Notes under the pieces: model-generated
Seen by the model: the letters and a program-made list of their open reading frames with translations, nothing else
Databases searched by the model: none
What the model was told of the DNA's origin: nothing
Assembly (NCBI GenBank): GCA_016788065.1
Contig: JAEUTI010000009.1
Coordinates: 1 to 64,000 of the forward strand
DNA: 64,000 nucleotides
Direction of reading: 5' to 3'
Origin: Bacteroidia bacterium
GTDB taxonomy: Bacteria > Bacteroidota > Bacteroidia > AKYH767-A > OLB10
In this document: positions 28,123 through 36,903 of the stretch, one piece after another
How the letters are laid out: each line of letters starts with the position of its first letter
How positions within the stretch are numbered: position 1 is the stretch's first letter
Translations under genes and position numbers: made by a program

Positions 28123-28809
28123 ATGGAAGATTCCAACTTAAAAGCCTGGGCTGAAGCCGATCGCCCTCGTGAAAAACTGATGAATCAGGGACGAAATGCA
28201 CTATCTGATTCGGAATTACTCGCAATTTTAATCAGAAGCGGAACTAAAAAAGAAACTGCGGTTGAATTATCCCGTCGGATTCTAAATTCAGTATCCAACG
28301 ATTTGATGCAATTATCACGGTTATCAATCGGTGATCTTATGAAATTCAAAGGTATGGGTGAAGTTAAGGCTCTCACAGTAATGGCAGCACTTGAACTGGG
28401 ACGTCGACGAAGATCTGCTGAGGCAGTGCAATTAGTCAAGGTGACTTCCAGTAAAACAGTAGCTGAAGTTTTTACTCCATTACTTTCAGACCTTAATCAC
28501 GAAGAGTTTTGGGTTCTCTTACTCAATCGGGCCAATAACATTATTGGCAAACATCAAATCAGCAAAGGTGGACTGGCTGGCACGGTGGTCGATTCGAAAG
28601 TGATTTTTAAATTGGCTTTGGATGCCTCAGCATCAAGCATTATCATGTGCCACAATCATCCCAGTGGAAATCACAAACCAAGTGATGCCGATTTATCGCT
28701 CACCAAACGAATTGTGGAAGCCGGAAAAGTGCTGGATATATCTGTTCTTGACCACCTGATAATAGCCGGTGAACTTTATTACAGTTTTGCTGATGAGGGC
28801 AAAATGTAG
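28123..28809 (+). CDS. radC: RadC-family JAB-domain protein
   Basis: This 228-residue protein has an N-terminal helix-hairpin-helix region (LMKFKGMGEVKALTVMAALELGRR, split near residues 65-90) and a C-terminal JAB/MPN metal-binding domain. The metal motif is MCHNHPSGNHKPSDAD, and EEFWVLLLNRANNII lies before it. The family is widespread in bacteria; the old DNA-repair role is doubtful. It is a chromosomal-type copy of normal length, with no mobile genes beside it. Confidence 0.93.
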   Translation: MEDSNLKAWAEADRPREKLMNQGRNALSDSELLAILIRSGTKKETAVELSRRILNSVSNDLMQLSRLSIGDLMKFKGMGEVKALTVMAALELGRRRRSAEAVQLVKVTSSKTVAEVFTPLLSDLNHEEFWVLLLNRANNIIGKHQISKGGLAGTVVDSKVIFKLALDASASSIIMCHNHPSGNHKPSDADLSLTKRIVEAGKVLDISVLDHLIIAGELYYSFADEGKM

Positions 28810-28873
28810 AAAATCGCATTGCGAATGAAGCAGTACTAAGGAGTATTTTATAACTTAGCACCATTATTTCTGC

Positions 28874-30187
28874 ATGGTTGGTCCTCCTATAGTAGTTTAC
28901 ACACCCACAGTCACAACACGACTAAAATATACCTTTGATCTGATTTTTAAAGATCTTCTAGGTGTCGATTATCAGTTTGTGACATCCTCCATGCAATTTG
29001 CAGCTATGTCGGGACCTCGAATGACCTATGCGGACCAGGCGGTTGGAGATGAAATTTTTATTTATTCTTCCAGGTTATTATTTGAAAAGGGTATAGAGGA
29101 TCAGCAGATATCTGTTTTTGATTGGAATGGAATCAAAGCATTTTTTGCAACCCATCCCAAGTATGCTTTTCCATTTGATCCGTTTGCTGCATCTTTTTAT
29201 CTGGTGAGCAGGTATGAAGAATACCTTCCGCATTTGCGCGACAATCACGATAGGTATGAGACTACCGAAAGTCTGGCATATCAAAAGAATTTTCTTCAAA
29301 AGCCGTTAGTGAATATCTACGCTTTGAAATTGAAGGAATTATTCAAATCACGATATCCGGATATGGTTTTTCCTGAAAAGAAATACCGTTTTATATCTAC
29401 CATTGATATTGATAATGCGTGGGCATATCTTGAAAAGGGATTCATGCGGACGGCGGGTGCATTTGCCCGGTCCATTGTTCAATTTGATTTTGAGGAACTG
29501 ATTCAACGCGCAAAGGTTCTGGCTGGAACTTTGAAAGACCCTTATGATACTTATGAATTGCAGTTAGAGCTTCAGCGAAAATATAAATTCAAATCCATCT
29601 ATTTTTTCCTTCTCGGTGAGTATGGTGTAAACGATAAAAACGTTCCTGTTGATTCACGAAAGTTCCGTTCATTGATTAAATCGATTGCCGATTATGCTGA
29701 AAGTGGAATTCATCCTTCATATGGTTCCAATAAGAATCCCGGTCGCCTCAAAAAAGAACTAAATGAACTGAGTAAGATTCTAAAAAGAGAAGTTACCAAA
29801 AGCCGCCAGCATTTTCTGGTTCTTAAGCTTCCTGAAACTTACCGAAAACTGATTGAACTCGATATCACAGATGATTATACAATGGGATATGCGTTGCAAG
29901 TTGGTTTCAGAGCAAGCATTTGTTCACCTTTCTTCTTTTACGATCTCGATAATGAGCAAATTACCAATCTGAAGGTTCATCCTTTTGCAGTGATGGATGC
30001 AACTTTAAAGTACTATATGAAAGTTGAACCACAGGATGCCATGAGTCATATACTTCCATTAATACAAGAGGTAAAAAATGTAAATGGCGACTTTGTAAGT
30101 TTGTGGCATAATGAATCGCTTTCTGAAAATAAAATATGGGCAGGTTGGCGCAAGGTGTATGAACAGTTAGTTGAAGCTGCCTCCTGA
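28874..30187 (+). CDS. Polysaccharide deacetylase-like protein with DUF7033-like N-terminus
   Basis: The 437-residue protein has no signal peptide. The N-terminal third (about 1-150) resembles the DUF7033 region found before some polysaccharide deacetylase domains. The C-terminal part has the deacetylase-like metal motif FISTIDIDNAW (Asp) and SGIHPSYGSNKNP (His plus Lys), then SFFFYDLDN and the late HPFAVMDATLKYY. This is the NodB-fold layout. The substrate is unknown, perhaps a cell-surface glycan. The next gene starts 14 bp later, so they are likely co-transcribed. Confidence 0.75.
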   Translation: MVGPPIVVYTPTVTTRLKYTFDLIFKDLLGVDYQFVTSSMQFAAMSGPRMTYADQAVGDEIFIYSSRLLFEKGIEDQQISVFDWNGIKAFFATHPKYAFPFDPFAASFYLVSRYEEYLPHLRDNHDRYETTESLAYQKNFLQKPLVNIYALKLKELFKSRYPDMVFPEKKYRFISTIDIDNAWAYLEKGFMRTAGAFARSIVQFDFEELIQRAKVLAGTLKDPYDTYELQLELQRKYKFKSIYFFLLGEYGVNDKNVPVDSRKFRSLIKSIADYAESGIHPSYGSNKNPGRLKKELNELSKILKREVTKSRQHFLVLKLPETYRKLIELDITDDYTMGYALQVGFRASICSPFFFYDLDNEQITNLKVHPFAVMDATLKYYMKVEPQDAMSHILPLIQEVKNVNGDFVSLWHNESLSENKIWAGWRKVYEQLVEAAS

Positions 30188-30201
30188 AAATTTGTTGAAG
30201 A

Positions 30202-31116
30202 ATGATACGCTATCTCAAAAACCATCAAATAGACAGGGGCAAATGGGACAGTTGTATACAGTCATCAGTTCAAAAATCGGTGTATGGTTGTTCCTGGTAT
30301 CTCGATGTGATCTGCAACGATTGGGATGCATTGGTAGAGGATGATTACCAATCGGTGATGCCTGTTACCAAAAAAAGTAAATACCTGATGAATTATATTT
30401 ACCCGCCATTTTTCGCACAGCAACTCGGGATTTTCCATCATTCATCTGCAGATGATCAGGTTTGTGTTCGCTTTTTGAATGCTATTCCTAAAGTTTATTC
30501 CTTCATAGAATTAAATTTAAATATTTATAATCAAAATATTCCGGAATCATTCTCTGTAAAAAGCAACCGGAATTATGTTTTAAATCTAAATCCGGAATAT
30601 TCCGTGATGCATACAGGATACAGTGAAAATCTTACCAGAAATCTAAAAAAAGCATCTAAAAATGATTTGCAATTAAATCGAAATGGATCGGTAACTGATA
30701 TTATTTCTTTATTCAGAAATAACCGGGGACGTTTTGTAGAAAATCTTAAAGATAGCAATTACGAGGATTTTGGCCAATTATGCAGCACGGTTGAAAAAAA
30801 TGCATCCTTAAAAGTCTATTCTGTGAATAGTTCATCAGGGGAGACTGTTGCGGGGGCGGTTTTCTTCGAGTTTATGGAAACCGGTATTTTCATATTCTCC
30901 GGGTTGTCATCAGCCGGAAAAAATCTATCCGCGATGCCATATTTAATTGACACCTACATAAAAGATGTTGCCGGGAAAATTAAAATACTTGATTTTGAGG
31001 GATCCAATGATCAGGAATTAGCCCGTTTTTATAAGAGTTTTGGTTCAACAGAATGTGTATATTTACAGATCAAAAAAAATCAGTTGCCGCCTCCGTGGAA
31101 GTGGTTCAAAAATTAA
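30202..31116 (+). CDS. FemAB/GNAT-like acyltransferase-type protein
   Basis: This 304-residue protein follows the deacetylase-like gene by 14 bp. The N-terminus (KSVYGCSWYLDVIC) and the central MNYIYPPFFAQQLG fit the FemAB/GNAT-like fold of Bacteroidota proteins. Later, LTRNLKKASKND and VAGAVFFEFMETGIFIFSG resemble the acyl-CoA or aminoacyl binding core. Such proteins modify peptides or sugars; the pairing with a deacetylase suggests envelope glycan work (inference). No signal peptide. No catalytic residue can be assigned with certainty. Confidence 0.65.
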   Translation: MIRYLKNHQIDRGKWDSCIQSSVQKSVYGCSWYLDVICNDWDALVEDDYQSVMPVTKKSKYLMNYIYPPFFAQQLGIFHHSSADDQVCVRFLNAIPKVYSFIELNLNIYNQNIPESFSVKSNRNYVLNLNPEYSVMHTGYSENLTRNLKKASKNDLQLNRNGSVTDIISLFRNNRGRFVENLKDSNYEDFGQLCSTVEKNASLKVYSVNSSSGETVAGAVFFEFMETGIFIFSGLSSAGKNLSAMPYLIDTYIKDVAGKIKILDFEGSNDQELARFYKSFGSTECVYLQIKKNQLPPPWKWFKN

Positions 31117-31157
31117 AAATATCCATAAATTATTTCACTTAGCACCTATTCAATCCT

Positions 31158-31805
31158 ATGGTCCAGATACTAAATCAGCAAAATTCAATCATAAGCAGAT
31201 TCATAGCTGAAATACGTGATGCATCTGTGCAAAAAGACAGAATGCGTTTCCGCAGAAATCTGGAACGCATAGGTGAGGTTGCTGCCTATGAAATCAGCAA
31301 GAAAATGGCTTACGAATCCCGGGAAGTGGTAACACCTCTTGGAATAGCGAATGTAAACCTTCCTAAAGAGGAGCCGGTGCTGGCAACCATTTTACGTGCA
31401 GGTCTGCCTTTGCATCAGGGACTTCTCAATTATTTTGACCATGCCGATAATGCTTTTATTTCTGCTTACCGGAAACACCATAAGGATGGAAGTTTCGATA
31501 TTAGTCTGGAATATGTTTCGTCACCATCCCTGCAAAACCGCCTGGTGATCTTGTCAGATCCAATGCTGGCTACGGGACAATCCATGGTAATGACCTATAA
31601 AGCCATCCTTGAAAAAGGGAAGCCACAACATACCCATATTGTTGCAGCGCTTGCGAGCACACAGGGTGTTGAGTATGTGAAAAAGCATCTTCCTTTGGGA
31701 ATAACCCTGTGGATTGGTGCAGTTGATGAAGAACTTACCGCCCAATCATACATCGTTCCCGGATTGGGTGATGCCGGTGATTTGGCTTTTGGTGAGAAAA
31801 GTTAA
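31158..31805 (+). CDS. upp: Uracil phosphoribosyltransferase
   Basis: This 215-residue salvage enzyme makes UMP from uracil and PRPP. The PRPP-binding loop is LVILSDPMLATGQSM, and the uracil-binding C-terminal stretch has YIVPGLGDAGDLAFG. An Arg-rich N-terminal region (RFRRNLERIGE) is typical. The gene lies 41 bp after the FemAB-like gene. No uracil permease is adjacent. Confidence 0.96.
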   Translation: MVQILNQQNSIISRFIAEIRDASVQKDRMRFRRNLERIGEVAAYEISKKMAYESREVVTPLGIANVNLPKEEPVLATILRAGLPLHQGLLNYFDHADNAFISAYRKHHKDGSFDISLEYVSSPSLQNRLVILSDPMLATGQSMVMTYKAILEKGKPQHTHIVAALASTQGVEYVKKHLPLGITLWIGAVDEELTAQSYIVPGLGDAGDLAFGEKS

Positions 31806-31877
31806 TTTTTATACATATTTGATTTATTTTCAGAACCTATAGGGCTTGCAAACGTTATACATACTGATATTCCTATT

Positions 31878-32435
31878 GTGAGCGAGATTGTTAAAATTCT
31901 ATTAATTATATTGTTAAGCAGCGTTAAATTTGTTGCCGGACCTCCTTTTGCATATTATGATGAGCGGTATGATTTTAGTTTTTTTGAAACTGTTATTTAT
32001 TGTGTACTTGGTGGTATGCTCGGCGTTTCCGTGTTCACTTTTTTTAGTATCGAATTACAATTAATTGCCAGTTGGTTTAAAAATAAATATAAAAAAGTTG
32101 TAGCTAAGAGCAGAGCAACATTACAAAGAGGCAATAGAGCCGAAACAGTTGAATTTTCAAATCAAAGTGATCATAAAAAATTATTTACTCCACGAAACCG
32201 GAAATTTGTCAGGATTTGGAGAAAATATGGTTTGATTGGAGTAGCATTTCTGACTCCTGTTTTTATCTCTATACCTATTGGAACTATAATTGCAAATGCA
32301 TTTGAAGATAACAAGAAGAAAATATTTTTATATATGTTTATTTCTATTGTGTTCTGGTCAGTTTTTTTTACATCCATGTTTGAGTTGTATCATGTTGTTG
32401 ATATGAATGAGCTCAAAGAAAAAGTAGTAGGATGA
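31878..32435 (+). CDS. Conserved membrane protein, unknown function
   Basis: The 185-residue frame opens with GTG at 31878. It has four likely membrane segments (about 4-20, 35-55, 115-140 and 145-165). The third carries WRKYGLIGVAFLTPVFISIP, reminiscent of small multi-drug export / DedA-like proteins. The loop between 65 and 105 is basic. It overlaps the following phosphatase gene by 4 bases, implying coupled translation. The transport role is only a resemblance. Confidence 0.72.
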   Translation: MSEIVKILLIILLSSVKFVAGPPFAYYDERYDFSFFETVIYCVLGGMLGVSVFTFFSIELQLIASWFKNKYKKVVAKSRATLQRGNRAETVEFSNQSDHKKLFTPRNRKFVRIWRKYGLIGVAFLTPVFISIPIGTIIANAFEDNKKKIFLYMFISIVFWSVFFTSMFELYHVVDMNELKEKVVG

Positions 32436-33133
32436 AACAATACAAAGCTATTTTTTTCGACCTCGACCATACCTTGTGGGATTTTGAGGCTAATTCCAAA
32501 ATTGCCATTTCAGAATTATATACCACCCACAACCTTCAACATGCAGGAATACCCTCATCACAGGAATTTATCAAAATTTACAAGGTGGTAAATGCAATTA
32601 TGTGGGATGAATACCATCGAAATCTAATCAGTAAGGAACATCTTCGTTTTGGGAGATTTGAAAGGGCTTTAGCACATTTTGGCGTTCACAAAAGGGAACT
32701 TGCCGAATTGCTGTCGGTAGAATATCTTCAGATATGTCCGGTAAAAACATTGCTTTTCCCAGGAGCGTTGAGTGTATTGGAGAAATTAAAGCAACAGCAC
32801 TCGCTGCACATTATTACGAATGGGTTTAAAGAAGTCCAGTATTTGAAAGTCAAAAATTCAGGTTTGATGCCTTATTTCGATCACATTCATATTTCTGAAG
32901 AAATTGGATTTAAGAAGCCGGAACCTGAAATATTTAACTATGCCTGTAAACAAGCTCGGGCTGTGGCTGAAGAATGTATCATGGTTGGAGATAATCTGGA
33001 AACAGATATTGCAGGAGCGCGCAATGCAAATGTGGATCATATATTTTTTAATCCTGATAAAATTGAACACAATGCGAATGTGGATATAGAAATTTCACAT
33101 CTGGAAGAATTGCTTCCTGTGTTTTTAAAGTGA
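32432..33133 (+). CDS. yjjG: HAD-family nucleotidase of the YjjG type
   Basis: This 233-residue HAD phosphatase has all four motifs: FFDLDHTLWDFEANS (nucleophile Asp), HIITNGF (Thr), EEIGFKKPEPEIF (Lys) and MVGDNLETDIAGA (Asp pair). The DHTLWDFE start and length match YjjG, which dephosphorylates pyrimidine nucleotides and helps clear non-canonical ones. A location two genes after upp would suit pyrimidine metabolism. It is coupled to the membrane protein by a 4-base overlap and ends at a bidirectional terminator. Confidence 0.9.
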   Translation: MKQYKAIFFDLDHTLWDFEANSKIAISELYTTHNLQHAGIPSSQEFIKIYKVVNAIMWDEYHRNLISKEHLRFGRFERALAHFGVHKRELAELLSVEYLQICPVKTLLFPGALSVLEKLKQQHSLHIITNGFKEVQYLKVKNSGLMPYFDHIHISEEIGFKKPEPEIFNYACKQARAVAEECIMVGDNLETDIAGARNANVDHIFFNPDKIEHNANVDIEISHLEELLPVFLK

Positions 33134-33166
33134 CAGCAGTTTTCCAGCTCTGTCATTCGCAGTAAC

Positions 33167-33195
33167 AAAAAATCCCGGCTAAAGGCCGGGATTTT
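33167..33195. terminator. Bidirectional terminator between yjjG and the Cys-rich protein gene
   Basis: The stem AATCCCGGC / GCCGGGATT around a 5-base loop (33171-33193) is flanked by an A-run before and a T-run after it, so it can serve the plus-strand yjjG gene and the minus-strand gene at 33237. Confidence 0.8.
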
Positions 33196-33236
33196 CATTT
33201 TTGCAAGCGGTGATTAAGGGTGAATATTAAATTGAA

Positions 33237-33593
33237 TTACTGTTGATTTTCTTTTTGAGGAGCAGCTTCATTCTCTTTTCCTGTGGCTTTTGCTTTATCG
33301 GAGCAATGAGATTTGTCGGATCCTTTTTTATCTGCACAGCAAGATTTGCCATTTGCACTAGCAGTAGCTTTTTCTTTATTAGAGCAACATGCTTTAGCTT
33401 CACCTGGTGTGCATTTTTTACCATTATCGGCTGGAGTAACATCGGTGGCACTATCAATAGCAACTTGTGCCGGGGTAGCAATTTGTTCTTCCTGAGCAGT
33501 GGTTGTTCCGCCTGAAGTGGTGGTTGCTGATTGAGCCAATGCCAGAGTTGAAAACCCAAATGCGAAGGCGACTAATACGAGAGCTTTTTTCAT
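33237..33593 (-). CDS. Small exported Cys-containing protein, possible metal binder
   Basis: This 118-residue protein has a signal peptide (MKKALVLVAFAFGFSTLALA-Q). The mature part is rich in Ala, Thr, Lys and Glu and holds regularly spaced Cys: KKCTPGE, KACCSNK, SCCADKK and SHCSDK. This looks like a periplasmic metal-binding or metal-buffering protein. A 110-residue frame on the same strand, offset by one, lacks a signal peptide and is rejected. Gene order and the terminator downstream agree with a single-gene unit. Confidence 0.7.
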   Translation of the reverse strand: MKKALVLVAFAFGFSTLALAQSATTTSGGTTTAQEEQIATPAQVAIDSATDVTPADNGKKCTPGEAKACCSNKEKATASANGKSCCADKKGSDKSHCSDKAKATGKENEAAPQKENQQ

Positions 33594-33610
33594 TTCTTGA
33601 TTTGTTTATG

Positions 33611-33618
33611 CGAATTTA
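33611..33618 (-). promoter_or_regulatory. Candidate -7 element of the Cys-rich protein gene
   Basis: TAAATTCG on the minus strand is one base from TAnnTTTG, 18 bp upstream of the start. Confidence 0.35.
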
Positions 33619-33687
33619 GTGAATATGAGTTGATATTGTCAAGTTCCTTACGAAAAATCATGCCAAATCAGGTAATTGCGCTAATGA

Positions 33688-34953
33688 ATGTTACATTTGC
33701 AGGTAAACTTTAGCAGATTGACCATTCAGGAAAATATTCGGGTTGCATTAAGTAGCGTAAAAGGCCAGTTGCTGAGGACTGTACTAACCTCACTTATCAT
33801 TGCTATTGGTATTATGGCTTTGGTAGGAATATTGACTGCTATTGATGCAATTAAGTCATCGATTAACTCCAATTTTTCGAGTATGGGAGCTAATACCTTT
33901 ACAATCCGCAATTCAGGTCTGGGAATCAGGTTAGGAAAAGGAGGGAAGCGACCAAAGCGATTTGAACGCATTACTTATCAGGAAGCACTGGCATTTACCA
34001 AAGCTTTCCAGTTCCCGGGCACTACTACCATTTCGACGGTTGCAACACAGGTAGCCGTTGCTAAATTTAAAGGAAAGGAAACCAATCCTAATATTTTAGT
34101 TATGGGAGCTGATGCCGGTTACCTGGCAACAGGAGGATATAGCCTGGATCGGGGAAGAAATTTTTCGCCTCAGGAACTGGAAATCGGGATGAATGTGGTT
34201 ATTATTGGAAGTGAATTAGTTAGCACATTATTTAAGTCCGGAGAAAATCCTTTGGAGCAGGTCATCAATGTAGGCAACGCCAGATATCGGGTCATTGGTA
34301 TTCTGAAGGAAAAGGGCTCCAGTATGGGTTTTGGAGGTGATAAAATGTGCATTTTGCCCTTATTGCATGTTAAGCAAAGATATGGCGATGACGATCGCAG
34401 TTACACCATTTCAGTGATGGCCAATAATGTTGCTCAACTGGAAACGGCTCAGGGCGAAAGCATAGGTATTCTTCGCGTTATTCGTGGTGACAAGACAGGT
34501 GAGGAAAACTCATTTGAAATAGTTAAAAGTGACAGTTTGGCGAATTTATTAATTGACCAATTAGAGTACGTTACTGTAGTGGCAACGATTGTTGGAATCA
34601 TAACATTATTTGGAGCTGCCATTGGTTTGATGAACATTATGTTAGTTTCAGTCACGGAACGCACGCGGGAGATTGGGATCAGGAAATCGTTAGGTGCGAC
34701 ACAGTCCGATATCAGACGGCAGTTTTTGGTAGAAGCCGTGTTCATTTGTCAGATAGGCGGACTTGCAGGTATAATATTAGGGGTTACCGTTGGCAATTTA
34801 ATGGGGATGGCTTTCAGTGCAGGGTTTATAGTTCCCTGGAAGTGGATTTTCTCGGGTATTGGTCTCTGCTTTGTGGTTGGAATTGCCTCCGGATTTTATC
34901 CAGCCGTGAAAGCAGCTAAATTAGATCCGATAGAAGCGCTCCGATATGAGTAA
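33688..34953 (+). CDS. ABC transporter permease of the MacB/FtsX type
   Basis: This 421-residue permease has an N-terminal membrane helix (about 29-52, [19 protein letters not shown]), a periplasmic MacB-type domain (about 55-285) and three C-terminal helices (about 292-318, 345-370 and 385-405), with the FtsX signature [17 protein letters not shown]. No ATP-binding subunit lies beside it. A perfect -7 element lies at 33692-33699, inside the first codons, so translation probably starts later than the ATG at 33688, perhaps at the TTG at 33718. The substrate is unknown. Confidence 0.88.
   Translation: MLHLQVNFSRLTIQENIRVALSSVKGQLLRTVLTSLIIAIGIMALVGILTAIDAIKSSINSNFSSMGANTFTIRNSGLGIRLGKGGKRPKRFERITYQEALAFTKAFQFPGTTTISTVATQVAVAKFKGKETNPNILVMGADAGYLATGGYSLDRGRNFSPQELEIGMNVVIIGSELVSTLFKSGENPLEQVINVGNARYRVIGILKEKGSSMGFGGDKMCILPLLHVKQRYGDDDRSYTISVMANNVAQLETAQGESIGILRVIRGDKTGEENSFEIVKSDSLANLLIDQLEYVTVVATIVGIITLFGAAIGLMNIMLVSVTERTREIGIRKSLGATQSDIRRQFLVEAVFICQIGGLAGIILGVTVGNLMGMAFSAGFIVPWKWIFSGIGLCFVVGIASGFYPAVKAAKLDPIEALRYE
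33692..33699 (+). promoter_or_regulatory. -7 element of the ABC permease gene
   Basis: TACATTTG matches TAnnTTTG exactly but overlaps the first codons of the longest frame, so it argues for a later translation start. Confidence 0.5.
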
Positions 34954-35041
34954 TTCAAATGACTGATATTTAATAATTTAAACACTTTTTAATACCATTA
35001 ATTATTAAATAATACCCGTTATTAAAGTTTTTCGGTCGTAG

Positions 35042-35072
35042 TTGTTTCAATCAGGAACTTTTTGTACATTTG
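35042..35072 (+). promoter_or_regulatory. Promoter of the rpsF-rpsR-rplI operon
   Basis: TTG (35042-35044) and TACATTTG (35065-35072) are separated by 20 bp, identical to the tRNA-Glu promoter spacing. Confidence 0.7.
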
Positions 35073-35076
35073 CCGT

Positions 35077-35089
35077 CCCTTAGAAAGGG
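35077..35089 (+). promoter_or_regulatory. Hairpin at the 5' end of the rpsF leader
   Basis: CCCTT-AGA-AAGGG forms a short hairpin at or next to the predicted transcript start. It could be part of an S6:S18 autoregulatory leader, but the match is not proven. Confidence 0.35.
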
Positions 35090-35115
35090 CTTAAACTAAT
35101 CTAATCAAATACAGC

Positions 35116-35487
35116 ATGTTAAAGCAGTATGAAACCGTTATCATTCTGAATCCTGTGCTTTCTCAGGATCAGGTAACTGAAACGGTAGAAAAATTCAAAA
35201 AAATCCTCACCGACACCGGTTCCGTAATTGTTTTCGAAAACAATTGGGGATTAAGAAAGCTGGCATACCCGATCCAGAAGAAGAACACGGGATTCTACTA
35301 TCTCATTGAGTTTAAATCTGATGGAGCAAACATCGGTAAACTTGAGTTAGAGTACAAGCGTGATGAGCGTTTGATGCGGTTTTTAACTGTATCACTCGAT
35401 AAGCATGCTGTTATCTACAATGAGAAAAAGCGTAAGAACGCTGCTCTGAAGAAGAAAGAAGAATCTGAATCTGTATCTCAAAACTGA
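35116..35487 (+). CDS. rpsF: 30S ribosomal protein S6
   Basis: The 123-residue protein begins [20 protein letters not shown] and has the conserved [20 protein letters not shown] stretch. S6 forms a heterodimer with S18 on the small subunit. It leads the standard rpsF-rpsR-rplI operon; rpsR starts 7 bp downstream. The C-terminal tail is Lys/Glu-rich, as in many Bacteroidota S6 proteins. Confidence 0.97.
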   Translation: MLKQYETVIILNPVLSQDQVTETVEKFKKILTDTGSVIVFENNWGLRKLAYPIQKKNTGFYYLIEFKSDGANIGKLELEYKRDERLMRFLTVSLDKHAVIYNEKKRKNAALKKKEESESVSQN

Positions 35488-35494
35488 TCGCACC

Positions 35495-35758
35495 ATGGCA
35501 AACAACGAAGTAAGATATCTGAATCCTCCGGCAGTTGAGGTTAACAAGAAGAAATACTGCAGATTTAAGAAGTTAGGAATAAAGTATGTTGATTATAAAG
35601 ATGCGACATTCCTGACCAAATTTGTAAATGAACAAGGTAAAGTGTTACCACGTCGTTTAACAGGAACCTCGTTGAAATTTCAACGTAAAGTTTCTACAGC
35701 GATCAAGCGTGCACGTCATTTGGCGCTCATGCCTTATGTAACAGATCTTTTAAAATAA
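35495..35758 (+). CDS. rpsR: 30S ribosomal protein S18
   Basis: This 87-residue basic protein has the family core [16 protein letters not shown] and [21 protein letters not shown]18 pairs with S6. It is placed between rpsF and rplI, 7 and 13 bp from them. A single Cys (YCRFKK) is present, as in zinc-free S18 proteins. Confidence 0.97.
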   Translation: MANNEVRYLNPPAVEVNKKKYCRFKKLGIKYVDYKDATFLTKFVNEQGKVLPRRLTGTSLKFQRKVSTAIKRARHLALMPYVTDLLK

Positions 35759-35771
35759 GGAGGCAAGGTCA

Positions 35772-36218
35772 ATGGAAATTATATTAAAACAAGATGTGAA
35801 AAATCTGGGCTATGCACACGATGTGGTGAAAGTCCGTAACGGCTATGGTTTGAATTATCTTATTCCTAACGGATTAGCGGTAATAGCAAACGAATCCAAT
35901 ATTAAAATCAATGCGGAAGTATTGCGTCAGCGTTCTCACAAGTTAGAGAAGTTGAAAACGGAAGCAGAAAAAGTAAAAACTGCAATTGAAAATGTAGTAC
36001 TTACGATTCCTGCTAAAGTAGGGGAGAATGGCAAGCTGTTTGGCTCTGTTACTACCCAGCAATTAGCTGATGTTTTGAAGAAAATGGGTCATACCATTGA
36101 AAAGCGTCAGATTTCAATGAAGGAAGAACATATTAAATCAGTAGGAACCTATACTGCCGAAGTTCAGCTTCATCGTGAAGTAACCGTTCCGGTTACCTTT
36201 GAAGTGGTAGCCGGTTAA
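35772..36218 (+). CDS. rplI: 50S ribosomal protein L9
   Basis: The 148-residue protein starts MEIILKQDVKNLGYAHDVV and continues KVRNGYGLNYLIPNGLAVIA, the classic L9 N-terminal domain. The long linker helix and C-terminal domain (GKLFGSVTTQQLADVL) follow. It is the last gene of the rpsF operon and ends at a strong terminator. Confidence 0.97.
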   Translation: MEIILKQDVKNLGYAHDVVKVRNGYGLNYLIPNGLAVIANESNIKINAEVLRQRSHKLEKLKTEAEKVKTAIENVVLTIPAKVGENGKLFGSVTTQQLADVLKKMGHTIEKRQISMKEEHIKSVGTYTAEVQLHREVTVPVTFEVVAG

Positions 36219-36233
36219 TCTCCGGTTCCTGGA

Positions 36234-36271
36234 ACAAAAGGCAGCGCATTTATGCGTTGCCTTTTGTTTTT
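36234..36271 (+). terminator. Terminator of the rpsF-rpsR-rplI operon
   Basis: A long stem (ACAAAAGGCAGCGCAT with its complement, one G-T pair) around a 2-base loop is followed by a T-run. Confidence 0.9.
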
Positions 36272-36321
36272 AAAATAATCAGATCAAAAATCAGTCGAAC
36301 ACAAATTAGTTAATTAAACTC

Positions 36322-36882
36322 ATGGCAAATACAGGTGATATCCATGTTGGGTCGGTAATCAGATTTAATGGTGAATTAGTTCAGATCATAGAGTATCAAC
36401 ACCGTACTCCTGGAAACTTACGTGCATTCTTTCAGGCAAAAATGCGCAATTTGAAATCCGGTAAGCTCGCAGAATACCGTTTCAGAGCAGGTGAAGATGT
36501 TGAATTGGCAAGAGTGGAGTATCGCGAATTACAGTATATCTATAAGGAAGGTGAGCATTTTGTTTGTATGGATAACGATTCTTATGAGCAAGTACACATT
36601 CCGGAAGATTTATTTGGATCCGGATCTCAATTTCTGAAAGAAGGAATGACTGTTAAAATTGCTTTCGAGCAAGACACTCCGATTCTCGCAGAGGCACCAA
36701 CTTTTGTTGAACTTGAAATTACCTATACAGAACCAGGTATCAAGGGTGACACTGCAACAAATACCCTGAAGCAGGCTACTTTGGAAACCGGAGCTATTAT
36801 CAATGTGCCTCTGTTTGTTGATCAGGGTGAAAAAATTAAAGTTGATACTCGAACAATGACCTACGTTGAAAGGGTGAAATAA
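36322..36882 (+). CDS. efp: Elongation factor P with Asn at the loop tip
   Basis: EF-P frees ribosomes stalled at proline runs. The 186-residue sequence has all three OB/KOW domains. In E. coli the domain I loop reads KPGKGQAF, with Lys34 as the modified tip. Here the loop is RTPGNLRAF, so Asn32 holds the tip position and Arg28 lies just before it. The usual EpmA (lysine) and EarP (arginine) chemistries therefore do not fit. No modification gene is adjacent. The C-terminal domain (VPLFVDQGEKIKVDTR) is normal. The gene is monocistronic with its own terminator. Confidence 0.97.
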   Translation: MANTGDIHVGSVIRFNGELVQIIEYQHRTPGNLRAFFQAKMRNLKSGKLAEYRFRAGEDVELARVEYRELQYIYKEGEHFVCMDNDSYEQVHIPEDLFGSGSQFLKEGMTVKIAFEQDTPILAEAPTFVELEITYTEPGIKGDTATNTLKQATLETGAIINVPLFVDQGEKIKVDTRTMTYVERVK

Positions 36883-36903
36883 TACTCTCCTTCAATACTT
36901 ATC

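Noticed and set aside
28123-28809. radC as a sign of a mobile island
   Set aside because: RadC is often linked to mobile DNA, but here it lies in a core gene run without integrase, repeats or attachment sites.
28850-31158. Shared ACTTAGCACC stretch upstream of 28874 and upp (31158)
   Set aside because: Both resemble a degenerate TAnnTTTG element, but only two copies were seen and neither matches the consensus, so no regulatory claim is made.
33227-33559. 110-residue Leu/Lys-rich frame over the Cys-rich protein gene
   Set aside because: It is the neighbouring frame of a gene with a signal peptide and Cys motifs, and it lacks both.
33628-33648. TTGA-N5-TCAA palindrome upstream of the Cys-rich protein gene
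   Set aside because: The spacer is one base shorter than the Crp/Fnr N4/N6 spacing seen at the cco promoters, so it is not counted as an operator.
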